Positions 1-6,485 of a stretch of 18,513 nt of DNA are shown piece after piece. The number at the start of each line of letters is the position of its first letter. The first letter of the stretch is position 1. The translations under genes and the position numbers were made by a program. The DNA lies in assembly GCA_030016465.1 (NCBI GenBank), contig JASEJL010000002.1, positions 1-18,513 on the forward strand, given 5' to 3'. The DNA comes from Patescibacteria group bacterium (GTDB lineage Bacteria > Patescibacteriota > Minisyncoccia > Minisyncoccales > DG-74-1). Under the pieces are notes generated by a model that was not told the DNA's origin, did not search any database, and worked only from the letters and a program-made list of their open reading frames with translations.

Positions 1-114
1 GTTTGTGATGTTTTTATCTTTTTTTGACATAATAAAATTAAAGCTGCTTTTATATAGGAATTATTGAAATTGCTATACAACAAGTTTTACATCGAATTTC
101 CATTTCCCAGTTAT

Positions 115-618
115 TTAAAAAGAATTAAACTGATTTGAAAGAATTAAAGCGTCAGTTATTTTTACACCAAACTGTAACGCTTCATCGCGAGTCGGAAACC
201 AAATATCAATATGATAATGGTTCTTTCTCCAATGCATTCGGTCTTCAACAACAAAGATTTTATCTCCATAAAGTTCGGGAAGCTGAATTTTTGTAGCAAA
301 TGGTAACATATTAGTAGCTACCACTCCGTCTCGAACGGTGGTTCCAGCAGCGGTTATAAAAGGATCCAGGTCAGTTTGGTCTATCGTGCTAGAATAGCCA
401 GTAACTATCACTCTTATTCTTTGAATAGCAAATGAGGAATTAACGGGATTAACTATTGGCAAGAGGCTATTTCCTTCAATTATAGCCAGTATTCTTGAAT
501 CTTTTTGATAGGAAATCTCAGCCAAGTCAGTTTTTGCTTGAGGAGTTTTTAGTGTCCAGAAAAGCGAAATCCCAAAAAGAATCCCTGAAATTAAGAGAAT
601 AATTAAGCCAGATTTCAT
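115..618 (-). CDS. 3D-domain (double-psi beta-barrel) envelope protein
   Basis: This 167-residue protein has one N-terminal hydrophobic segment (about residues 3-22), then a linker, then a C-terminal 3D domain (about residues 68-155). The domain is named for three conserved aspartates. They are visible here as D85 in QTDLDPF, D126 in VVEDRMH and D138 in HIDIWF, with the typical VTGYSS opening, the AAGT turn and a closing EALQFGVK. The fold is related to RlpA and MltA barrels that act on peptidoglycan, so an anchored or secreted cell-wall hydrolase or lytic-transglycosylase-like role is likely; the exact reaction cannot be read from sequence. The start is ATG at 618, with no clear Shine-Dalgarno. 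It stands alone, convergent with nothing, and is separated from ftsH by about 350 bases of repeat-like DNA. Confidence is high for the domain and moderate for function. Confidence 0.85.
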   Translation of the reverse strand: MKSGLIILLISGILFGISLFWTLKTPQAKTDLAEISYQKDSRILAIIEGNSLLPIVNPVNSSFAIQRIRVIVTGYSSTIDQTDLDPFITAAGTTVRDGVVATNMLPFATKIQLPELYGDKIFVVEDRMHWRKNHYHIDIWFPTRDEALQFGVKITDALILSNQFNSF

Positions 619-687
619 CTTAAAATCTCATTTTATAAGGGTTTTATCATAATACCTTATCCATGAGAGAATGTCAAAGCCTAGTCT

Positions 688-807
688 TGTATAATAAAGT
701 TAGTGCGGAATAAAGAAATAGCCAAAATTGAGGAAATTTCAAAGAATTTTGTTCGTAAAATTCCCAGAAATATCCCTCAAATTTTATTACGCATTAACTT
801 TAATACA
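688..807. repeat. imperfect palindromic element, about 120 bp
   Basis: The left arm (688-714, core AAAGTTAGTGCG) is the near inverse of the right arm (783-807, core CGCATTAACTTT). The cores match at 11 of 12 positions; the longer arms align with a two-base indel and two mismatches. A weaker inner inverted pair (AAAATTGAGG near 723 and CCTCAAATTTT near 776) continues the symmetry, so the whole unit could fold as one long hairpin. The right arm recurs with 21 of 25 identities at 15359-15383. It could be a miniature transposable element or a non-coding RNA; there is no coding evidence. Confidence 0.5.
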
Positions 808-842
808 AAAGGAACCTCAAATTACTGTTGTGAAAACAAAAA

Positions 843-883
843 TGAGAGTCGTCATAATTGAAAATCAATATGGACAACTCTCA
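843..883. repeat. 11-bp inverted repeat hairpin sharing an IS-end-like motif
   Basis: TGAGAGTCGTC (843-853) and GACAACTCTCA (873-883) are inverted copies matching at 10 of 11 positions around a 19-nt loop. The right arm, extended to 870-883, matches 15635-15648 (next to a truncated transposase) at 13 of 14 positions in the same orientation. It may be a remnant of insertion-sequence ends. There is no T-run, so it is not a standard terminator. Confidence 0.4.
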
Positions 884-944
884 GATAACCACTGGCCTTG
901 TAATTAGGTCATCACTATTACTGACAAAAGGCAAACAAAAGAAA

Positions 945-967
945 GTCTACCATTGAGCTACGTGGGC
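945..967 (-). other. tRNA 5'-half-like fragment
   Basis: Read on the minus strand from 967, the bases GCCCACG, TA, GCTC, AATGGTA, GA match the acceptor 5' strand, positions 8-9 and the D-arm of a bacterial tRNA. The match stops inside the D-stem, where GAGC would be expected but GACT is found. No anticodon or T-arm follows. It starts five bases after the ftsH stop. It could be a recombination scar, or a chance match of about 20 bases. Confidence 0.35.
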
Positions 968-971
968 AAAA

Positions 972-3900
972 CTATACGTGTCTGATTTTTACTTTGACTG
1001 ATTTTTCTTTTTTTGGCAAGGGTTGGGAAATTTCTTTTTTTATCCGAGCAGAGCGAGGATGGGGTTGAGGCGAAGCCTCAGCAACTTTTCCAATTAATCT
1101 CTCAAATTCTTCTCTTTCAATGGTTTCTTTTTCAATTAATCTTTTGGCAATTTTCTCAAGCAGGTTTTTCTTTCTGGTTAAAATTTTCCAGGCCTGATTT
1201 TCAGCGTTTTTAACAAATTTTTCAATTTCTTTGTCAATTTTAGCAGCAATTTTTTCAGAGTAGGTTCTTTTCTCAAATTCTCTTCCTAAAAAAGCTAATT
1301 CTTCTCTTTCACCGAAAGAAATAGGGCCAAGTGCTGACATGCCGTATTCTTTGACCAATTTTCCAGCCAATTGGGAAGCCTTTTCCAAATCATTGCTAGC
1401 TCCAGTAGTTATCTCGCCAAATCTTAATCTTTCAGCACAGTAGCCACCCAATAAAGTTGCCATTTCAGCCAAAAACTCTGATTTGGTTTTAATTTTTCTT
1501 TCTTCTTTCGGTGACTTTAAAGTATAGCCTGCTGCCAATCCTCGGGCAACAATGGAGATTTTTCTTATTGGTTCAGTCCCTGGTAAAAAAGAAGAAACCA
1601 GGGCATGACCTGCTTCATGATAGGCAGCAATTTCTTTTTCCTTTTTTGACAAAATATGGGATTTTCTTTCCGGTCCCAGCAAAACCTTCTCAATTGATTC
1701 CAGCATCTCTTCTTGAAAAACCTGATGCTTGTTTCTTCTGGCTGCCAAAATCGCTGCCTCATTAACCACATTGGCTAAATCAGCTCCGGAAAATCCCGGA
1801 GTTCTTTCTGCCACCTCTCTTAAATTAACATTCAAAGCCAATGGTTTTCCTCGACAGTGAATCTTCAAAATTTCTTCCCTTTCATTGATATCGGGTAAAT
1901 CTAAGACAATTCTCCGGTCAAATCTTCCCGGCCGTAAAAGAGCAGGGTCCAAGTATTCCGGTCTATTGGTATTATGGAGGAGAATAGGAGATTCTCCACC
2001 AAAGAAAGCTTCATTCTCACAACCGCAAAAATCATAAACATAACCATTGTAAGGTAGACATTTCACCGACTTAACAATTGGTCTTTTAATATTCACTTTT
2101 CCTTTTTTAGGCTCTATTGGATTTTGAGTTTTTCCAAAACCTAAGCGATATGCTTTAGTTTCACTCAATGGTTTACCCTTTCCAATCCTTCTTCCCTCTT
2201 TGGCAGTATAAGAATCAATATAACTTTTGAAGCCATGCATTCTAAAAAGCCAATTCAATTCTAAAATTAACTGTCTATTTACTGAAACTACAGTTCCTTG
2301 TTGAGTTCTTTTATCGATAGAACCGTTGCCACCGATGTATCCCCTCAAAAACTCCTTGAAATAATCAAAAGGTGCCTCAAAAAGGAAAAAGGGCAATTTT
2401 TTATTTTTGGCTTCCTTACCACAAAATTTGGCAAAAAAATAGGTGAGGGGTGTAGAGTAGTAGATAATATTGACCGCACCCGGCGTCTGAAATTTTATAT
2501 CGCTCGGTTTTAAATTGAAAATCTTTTTCATCAGGTTTTTAATATCTTCAATTTTTTCTTTCTCGTTTCGATTTAGGCAAAAATCAACTCCTTTTCTAGC
2601 ATATCCTTCAGCAACATAATATCCGAAAAGACGCATCAAATCTGGAGTAACCCTAACTTTTTCAGGTAAAACATTTTTATGTTGATAATAATTTCTTGAA
2701 AGAACCCTTGGAAGAGAAAAATCATTTTGCCATCTTCTAATAGTACTTGGATCAACATCAAACATTCTTCCAAGAGAAGCTTTAGAAATTTGACCAGCGT
2801 GGGCTAAAGCATATTGATAAGCAAATTTAATCCCCTCGAATTTTTCAAAGGTTGGTTCCCCAACCGGAAGCTCTAAATTGAATTCTGGATTAAACTTATG
2901 AACCCTGATTTCTCTTTTTTCTTTGATTGATCGATTAACTTTGAAAGGAAGATCGACTAAAATATCTCCTGGTTTGAGATCCTTTACCGCTTTTGTTTTC
3001 AATCCCCATTGAGTTCTAACAAAAACTGAATGGTTATACGTAGCTTTTATTTTTCCACCAAGATATTCAATTTCATAAATTTCGCTTACCTTATGACGGT
3101 AAACCCCCTTCACTTTCTTAAAGGCACTGTTTCCAAAATAAATATTATTTTTAGAAACAGAACCTTTTCTCTCTTTTCTTTCAAACCCTAAAACCTCTAA
3201 ATTATCTACAAATTTTTCAATTCTTTCTTCATCTCCCTGATAGTAAGGATCAATAATTTTTGAAATTGGTAAAAGTTTATATTCCCCATTCTTTTTTATT
3301 AGCACTGGCGTATCGCCTGTGACACTAGCTCCAAAAACCAGGACCTCTTCTTCGCGGCCAATTCCATCCATCTCAGATAATAATTGATTCAAGGTTTGTT
3401 CTCTTTCTTCGTGGCCCCCGGTTACTCCCACTCCTCTTACTTTTCCAATACTATCAATTTCATCAATGAAGATTATTGCCTTACCAGCCTTTCTGGCTTG
3501 CTCAAAGAGGCTTCGGATTCTTGCGCTTCCAACTCCTACAAAAAGTTCTATTACTTCACTTGCGCTAATTGAAAAGAAAGGGACATTAGCTGTGGAGGCG
3601 ATTGCTTTGGCTAACAAAGTTTTTCCGGTACCCGGAGCTCCCATTAAAAGCACTCCTCTGGGAATTCTGGCCCCTATTTGTAAATATTTTTTGGGATTTT
3701 TTAGAAAATCAACAATTTCTTTCAGTTCTTCTTTTGCTTCTTTCAATCCGCCCACTTCGTTGAAAGTAACCTTCTCTTTTATTTTTCCTCCCGGTCCAAA
3801 TAACTTGGCTTTGGCCCGGGTGAAATCAAAGACCTGCATGGCGTTTCCTTTTGCCTGCCGAAAAATCATAAAAAAGAAAAACCCAAAAATCAAAAAAGGA

Positions 3901-4250
3901 AGTAAAAACAACAAAGACATCAACCAGGACCAAACATCTTTTTGCTCAATTGTTTTAATTTCTACCGTCTTTAATTTTTCTTTGTCTACTCCGTAATTGA
4001 GCAATGACTGGGAAAGGGCGGTTTCCGGCTCTTTCATAGAAACAGCTTTTGTTTCGTCCTGATAAATTATTTCCAGTTTATTACCCAAAACGGTAATCTT
4101 TTTTATTTCATTCTGATTGATTTTTTCAACTACCTGGGTTAAAGACAATTCTTTTTTCTTTTCAAAGGGTTGATAAAATAAACTAAAAACCGCTGAAATA
4201 GCCAGAAAAATTAGTAAAATAACTAAAAAATTTTTTGCTAAAATTTTCAT
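972..4250 (-). CDS. ftsH: ATP-dependent zinc metalloprotease FtsH, intein-containing precursor
   Basis: This is a membrane-anchored AAA+ protease that degrades misfolded and regulatory proteins. The 1092-residue precursor carries a 452-residue intein (residues 309-760); without it the host protein is about 640 residues, the usual FtsH size. Visible in order are a first transmembrane helix (about 8-26), a periplasmic segment, a second helix (about 108-131), Walker A GAPGTGKT (204-211), Walker B IIFIDEID (259-266), the second region of homology (TNRPEYLDPALLRPGRFDRR, from 761), the zinc site HEAGH (878-882) and the third-ligand Asp in ASNDLEKA (D954). All catalytic residues are intact, so activity should depend on protein splicing. 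The basic C-terminal tail contains a GC-richer palindrome (1066-1080) encoding a Pro/Ser/Arg-rich stretch. The start is ATG at 4250, giving a typical FtsH N-terminus. It lies downstream of the S1 gene on the same strand, separated by a terminator-like hairpin. Confidence 0.97.
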   Translation of the reverse strand: MKILAKNFLVILLIFLAISAVFSLFYQPFEKKKELSLTQVVEKINQNEIKKITVLGNKLEIIYQDETKAVSMKEPETALSQSLLNYGVDKEKLKTVEIKTIEQKDVWSWLMSLLFLLPFLIFGFFFFMIFRQAKGNAMQVFDFTRAKAKLFGPGGKIKEKVTFNEVGGLKEAKEELKEIVDFLKNPKKYLQIGARIPRGVLLMGAPGTGKTLLAKAIASTANVPFFSISASEVIELFVGVGSARIRSLFEQARKAGKAIIFIDEIDSIGKVRGVGVTGGHEEREQTLNQLLSEMDGIGREEEVLVFGASVTGDTPVLIKKNGEYKLLPISKIIDPYYQGDEERIEKFVDNLEVLGFERKERKGSVSKNNIYFGNSAFKKVKGVYRHKVSEIYEIEYLGGKIKATYNHSVFVRTQWGLKTKAVKDLKPGDILVDLPFKVNRSIKEKREIRVHKFNPEFNLELPVGEPTFEKFEGIKFAYQYALAHAGQISKASLGRMFDVDPSTIRRWQNDFSLPRVLSRNYYQHKNVLPEKVRVTPDLMRLFGYYVAEGYARKGVDFCLNRNEKEKIEDIKNLMKKIFNLKPSDIKFQTPGAVNIIYYSTPLTYFFAKFCGKEAKNKKLPFFLFEAPFDYFKEFLRGYIGGNGSIDKRTQQGTVVSVNRQLILELNWLFRMHGFKSYIDSYTAKEGRRIGKGKPLSETKAYRLGFGKTQNPIEPKKGKVNIKRPIVKSVKCLPYNGYVYDFCGCENEAFFGGESPILLHNTNRPEYLDPALLRPGRFDRRIVLDLPDINEREEILKIHCRGKPLALNVNLREVAERTPGFSGADLANVVNEAAILAARRNKHQVFQEEMLESIEKVLLGPERKSHILSKKEKEIAAYHEAGHALVSSFLPGTEPIRKISIVARGLAAGYTLKSPKEERKIKTKSEFLAEMATLLGGYCAERLRFGEITTGASNDLEKASQLAGKLVKEYGMSALGPISFGEREELAFLGREFEKRTYSEKIAAKIDKEIEKFVKNAENQAWKILTRKKNLLEKIAKRLIEKETIEREEFERLIGKVAEASPQPHPRSARIKKEISQPLPKKEKSVKVKIRHV
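1971..3326 (-). mobile_element. intein with LAGLIDADG endonuclease inside FtsH
   Basis: This in-frame insertion encodes precursor residues 309-760. The N-terminal splicing block begins Ser309 in SVTGDTPVL. Block B is TYNH (T404, H407), block F contains VYDF (D740), and block G ends LLHN (H759, N760), followed by Thr761 as the +1 residue. Excision joins VLVFGA to TNRPE and restores the normal FtsH sequence exactly. The centre holds a helix-turn-helix-like segment (about 484-512) and two LAGLIDADG motifs: LFGYYVAEG (541-549, acidic E548 present) and LRGYIGGNG (635-643, with Asn642 where the catalytic Asp is expected). Splicing residues look complete (Ser1, penultimate His, terminal Asn, +1 Thr), while the endonuclease is probably weakened or dead. 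Boundaries are supported by both the intein motifs and the host alignment. Confidence 0.95.
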
Positions 4251-4263
4251 GGTAAATTAAAAA

Positions 4264-4300
4264 TAACAAAAAATTCCAAAAAAATCAATTTCTTTGGAAT
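4264..4300 (-). terminator. hairpin terminator after the S1 gene
   Basis: Read on the minus strand downstream of the S1 stop, ATTCCAAA (4300-4293) pairs with TTTGGAAT (4280-4273) over a 12-nt loop. A run of T follows on the minus strand (4272-4264). A wider inverted pair, GGTAAATT (4251-4258) and AATTTACC (4311-4318), encloses it. It probably ends the S1 transcript before ftsH, so ftsH would need its own promoter or readthrough. Confidence 0.6.
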
Positions 4301-4322
4301 GAAAATCCATAATTTACCGAGG

Positions 4323-5363
4323 TTAGACCTCAACTAATTTTAAGCTCAGACGGTGTTCTTGGGGACGAATTTCTAAAATTTGAAAATCGTATTTTTTACC
4401 GATTTTTAGTTTTTTTTCCATTTTGGCTTTTGTTCCAAATTCGGAAATGTGGCAAAGCCCCTGGATTTCCGGGCTTAATTGGACGAAAGCGCCGAAGGGA
4501 TTAAATTTGATGACTTTTCCAGAAACAATATCTCCTTTTTTATATTTTTTTTCAATGTTCTGCCAGGGATCCTTTTTCAGGGCTTTTAAAGAGAGGGAAA
4601 CTTTGTCACCGGAAATATCAATGATTTTTGCCTGAAGCACATCTCCGACCTTAACAATTTCTGTCGGGTCTTCAATAATTTTCCAGTCCAATTCGGAAAT
4701 ATGAATTAATCCTTCTAAATTTTCAGTACCAAAGCGAAAGAAGGCGCCAAAATCAGTAATGCCAGTGATTTCTCCCTCAACCAGGTCTCCCACTTTATAA
4801 TTTTTCAAAATTTCCTTTACTTTATCTAATTCTTTTGCTTTTTCCGACAGGATAATTTGTTCTCCTTTGTGAGATAGGTCTAAAATTTTTACCTCAAGTG
4901 TTTTGCCAACAAATTTTTGCAGTTCTCTTAAAATCTTGCTGGTATCTCCTTTTTCCACTCGGGGATAGTGCTCGGGCAGTAATTGGGAGACTGGCAAAAA
5001 AGCTGGAATTCCCATCGCTTCAGTGAGTAGGCCGCCCTTATTTGCCCCTTTAATTTTAACTATAATTTTTTCTCCCTTCTCTTTTTTTTGCTTTAAGGCT
5101 TCCAGAGACAATTCCATTCCTGCCCGGCTGATTGATAATTCAATATAGCCTTCGTCATTCTCCAGATTGATTATCTTGGCAAAAAGGTTGTCGCCAATTT
5201 TTAAATCTTTAATTTTGTCTTTGGCTTCATAAAACTCTCTTCCGTAAATTATTCCCGTGCCGATTGGGCCCAAATCCAAAAACAATTTTCCTGATTCTTT
5301 AGCGATCACTTTTCCCTCAATAATCTCGCCAACTTTTCCTGGTTTTAATAAATTTTCATCCAT
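4323..5363 (-). CDS. rpsA: four-repeat S1 RNA-binding protein (ribosomal protein S1-like)
   Basis: This 346-residue protein is made of four S1 (OB-fold) repeats at about residues 11-81, 97-176, 191-262 and 275-344. The last two are the best conserved, with ITDFGAFFRF...GLIHISEL and FNPFGAFVQL...GLCHISEF. Bacterial S1 binds mRNA on the 30S subunit and helps initiation on unstructured or weak-Shine-Dalgarno messages, which fits the poor ribosome-binding sites in this window. E. coli S1 has six repeats; four or so is common in smaller S1 proteins. I place the start at ATG 5363 (MDENLLKPGK). An upstream in-frame ATG at 5399 would add twelve residues that come entirely from an 18-bp tandem repeat and look non-protein-like. 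No Shine-Dalgarno is visible. Confidence 0.9.
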   Translation of the reverse strand: MDENLLKPGKVGEIIEGKVIAKESGKLFLDLGPIGTGIIYGREFYEAKDKIKDLKIGDNLFAKIINLENDEGYIELSISRAGMELSLEALKQKKEKGEKIIVKIKGANKGGLLTEAMGIPAFLPVSQLLPEHYPRVEKGDTSKILRELQKFVGKTLEVKILDLSHKGEQIILSEKAKELDKVKEILKNYKVGDLVEGEITGITDFGAFFRFGTENLEGLIHISELDWKIIEDPTEIVKVGDVLQAKIIDISGDKVSLSLKALKKDPWQNIEKKYKKGDIVSGKVIKFNPFGAFVQLSPEIQGLCHISEFGTKAKMEKKLKIGKKYDFQILEIRPQEHRLSLKLVEV

Positions 5364-5366
5364 ATG

Positions 5367-5400
5367 TATTTTTATTAACACATATATTTTTATTAACACA
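5367..5400. repeat. 18-bp-period tandem repeat upstream of the S1 start
   Basis: TATTTTTATTAACACA occurs identically at 5367-5382 and 5385-5400, separated by two bases, so the period is exactly 18 bp. On the minus strand it lies immediately upstream of the S1 start codon, where the promoter or leader should be. Because 18 is a multiple of three, it extends the open frame without encoding a plausible domain. Confidence 0.7.
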
Positions 5401-5438
5401 ATTTTTTGATTTTTTCAAAACCCCCTAATATGAAAAAT

Positions 5439-5466
5439 TTGTTATTTTTTAATTTTGAGTTATAAT
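5439..5466 (+). promoter_or_regulatory. sigma70-type promoter, predicted leaderless start
   Basis: TTGTTA (5439-5444, four of six matches to the -35 consensus), a 16-bp spacer and a perfect TATAAT (5461-5466). The ATG of the MBL-fold gene begins at 5473, six bases after the box. Transcription would therefore start at or very near the A of ATG, leaving no room for a ribosome-binding site. Confidence 0.65.
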
Positions 5467-5472
5467 AACTTT

Positions 5473-6144
5473 ATGAATATATTTTGGCATGGACAATCTT
5501 GTTTTGAGATAATTACTACCCCGGCTAAAAATAGTCAGGTAAGAATTGTTATTGACCCTTTTTCTGGGGAGATTGGCTTAAGAGTTCCCAAATTGGAAGC
5601 CGATATTTTGTTAGTTTCTCATAGCCATTATGACCATAATAATATTAAGGCAGTTTCGCCACACACAAGTATTTTTCCACCTTTTTTGATTTCCGGTCCG
5701 GGCGAGTATGAAATAAAAAATGTTTTTATTCAAGGAATTGATTCTTGGCATGATAATTGCCGGGGTCAAGAAAGGGGTGAAAATACAATTTATACTATTG
5801 AGGCCGAAGATTTAAAATTGTGTCATTTAGGTGACTTGGGACAAAAAGAATTGACCGAGGAGCAACTGGAAAAAATTGCTGAAGTTGACATTTTAATGAT
5901 TCCCATCGGTGGGACTTATACAATTTCAGCCAAAGAAGCCCTAAAAATAATGTCTCAGATTGAACCTAAAATCATCATTCCCATGCATTACTTTTTACCC
6001 AAATTAAAAATTAAACTTGACGGATTAGATAAATTTTTGAAATTATTGGGAATAAAATCAATCACGTCTGAAAATAAATTATCAATCAAGAAAAAAGACA
6101 TTTCATCTGAAGAAGCCAAAATCATTGTTTTGAAACCCCGATGA
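5473..6144 (+). CDS. metallo-beta-lactamase-fold hydrolase (UlaG-like, COG2220 type)
   Basis: This 223-residue protein carries the metal-binding motif HSHYDH (residues 50-55, HxHxDH pattern) after a strand ending ILLVS, and a start MNIFWHGQSCFEI typical of this branch. Further family features are GPGEYEI, a GDLG segment and the late histidine in IIIPMHYF. Proteins of this type are broad metal-dependent hydrolases; UlaG is a lactonase, and the substrate here is unknown. It is probably cytoplasmic, with no signal peptide. I choose ATG 5473 rather than TTG 5455, because the TTG would lie inside the promoter region and the ATG matches the family N-terminus. The stop overlaps the next start (ATGA, 6141-6144), so the two are co-translated. 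It heads the plus-strand operon leading towards gyrA. Confidence 0.88.
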   Translation: MNIFWHGQSCFEIITTPAKNSQVRIVIDPFSGEIGLRVPKLEADILLVSHSHYDHNNIKAVSPHTSIFPPFLISGPGEYEIKNVFIQGIDSWHDNCRGQERGENTIYTIEAEDLKLCHLGDLGQKELTEEQLEKIAEVDILMIPIGGTYTISAKEALKIMSQIEPKIIIPMHYFLPKLKIKLDGLDKFLKLLGIKSITSENKLSIKKKDISSEEAKIIVLKPR

Positions 6145-6467
6145 ATCTTTTAGAGAAATTGCGAAATTTACCAGAGAAGAAAAGGAAAATTATCTTAGAG
6201 ATAGTGGTAATTTTTGTTGGGATTTTGCTTTCCGTTTTTTATATTAAAAATATTCAAGAAAAATTAAAAAATTTGAGCAGCGAAGAAATCAAAGAACAAT
6301 TAAGAATACCGGAATTTCAAGAAAAATTAAAAGAATTGCCGAAAATAGAGATGCCAGAAATTGAAATTCCGGAAATTCCTGAAGAAGAATGGGAAAAAAT
6401 AAAAGAAGGGTTAAGCGAAGAAGAAATCAAGGAGTTAGAAGAGATGTTGAAAAAAACTCAAGAATGA
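6141..6467 (+). CDS. small membrane-anchored acidic coiled-coil protein
   Basis: This 108-residue protein is not a family I recognise. A short basic N-terminus is followed by one transmembrane helix (about residues 19-36, rich in Ile, Val and Leu). The cytoplasmic or extracellular tail is very rich in Glu, Lys and Ile, with a proline-punctuated repeat (PKIEMPEIEIPEIPEE, about 67-82) and helix-forming KE-rich flanks that could form a coiled coil. The layout suggests an anchor or scaffold. It overlaps the upstream hydrolase gene by four bases and ends 18 bases before gyrA, so it is likely in the same transcript. A true gene is supported by the tight spacing, although the low-complexity composition limits function calls. 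Confidence 0.7.
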   Translation: MNLLEKLRNLPEKKRKIILEIVVIFVGILLSVFYIKNIQEKLKNLSSEEIKEQLRIPEFQEKLKELPKIEMPEIEIPEIPEEEWEKIKEGLSEEEIKELEEMLKKTQE

Positions 6468-6485
6468 TTTATATAGAAGTTTATT

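Larger units (their letters stand above)
619..971. other. gene-free gap with palindromes and a tRNA scrap
   Basis: No convincing coding region lies between the 3D-domain gene and the ftsH stop. The gap contains a long imperfect palindrome (688-807), a second hairpin (843-883) and a tRNA 5'-half-like fragment (945-967), each listed separately. A short open stretch of about 52 codons reading rightward from GTG 704 resembles nothing I recognise and overlaps the palindrome, so I do not call it a gene. The mix suggests a scar of past insertions. Confidence 0.5.

Noticed and set aside
24..56. TTGACA and TATATA pair near the left edge as a rightward promoter
   Set aside because: The spacer is 21 bp (or 18 bp to a poor TTTTAT), and the only gene downstream (115-618) is on the opposite strand.
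704..862. Short rightward open stretch from GTG 704, with a TATAAT at 690-695
   Set aside because: Only about 52 codons, no recognisable protein features, and it lies inside the palindrome whose symmetry explains the sequence.
3466..3996. 176-codon plus-strand frame opposite ftsH
   Set aside because: It is the antisense shadow of the strongly conserved AAA+ region and shows no family match or expression signals.
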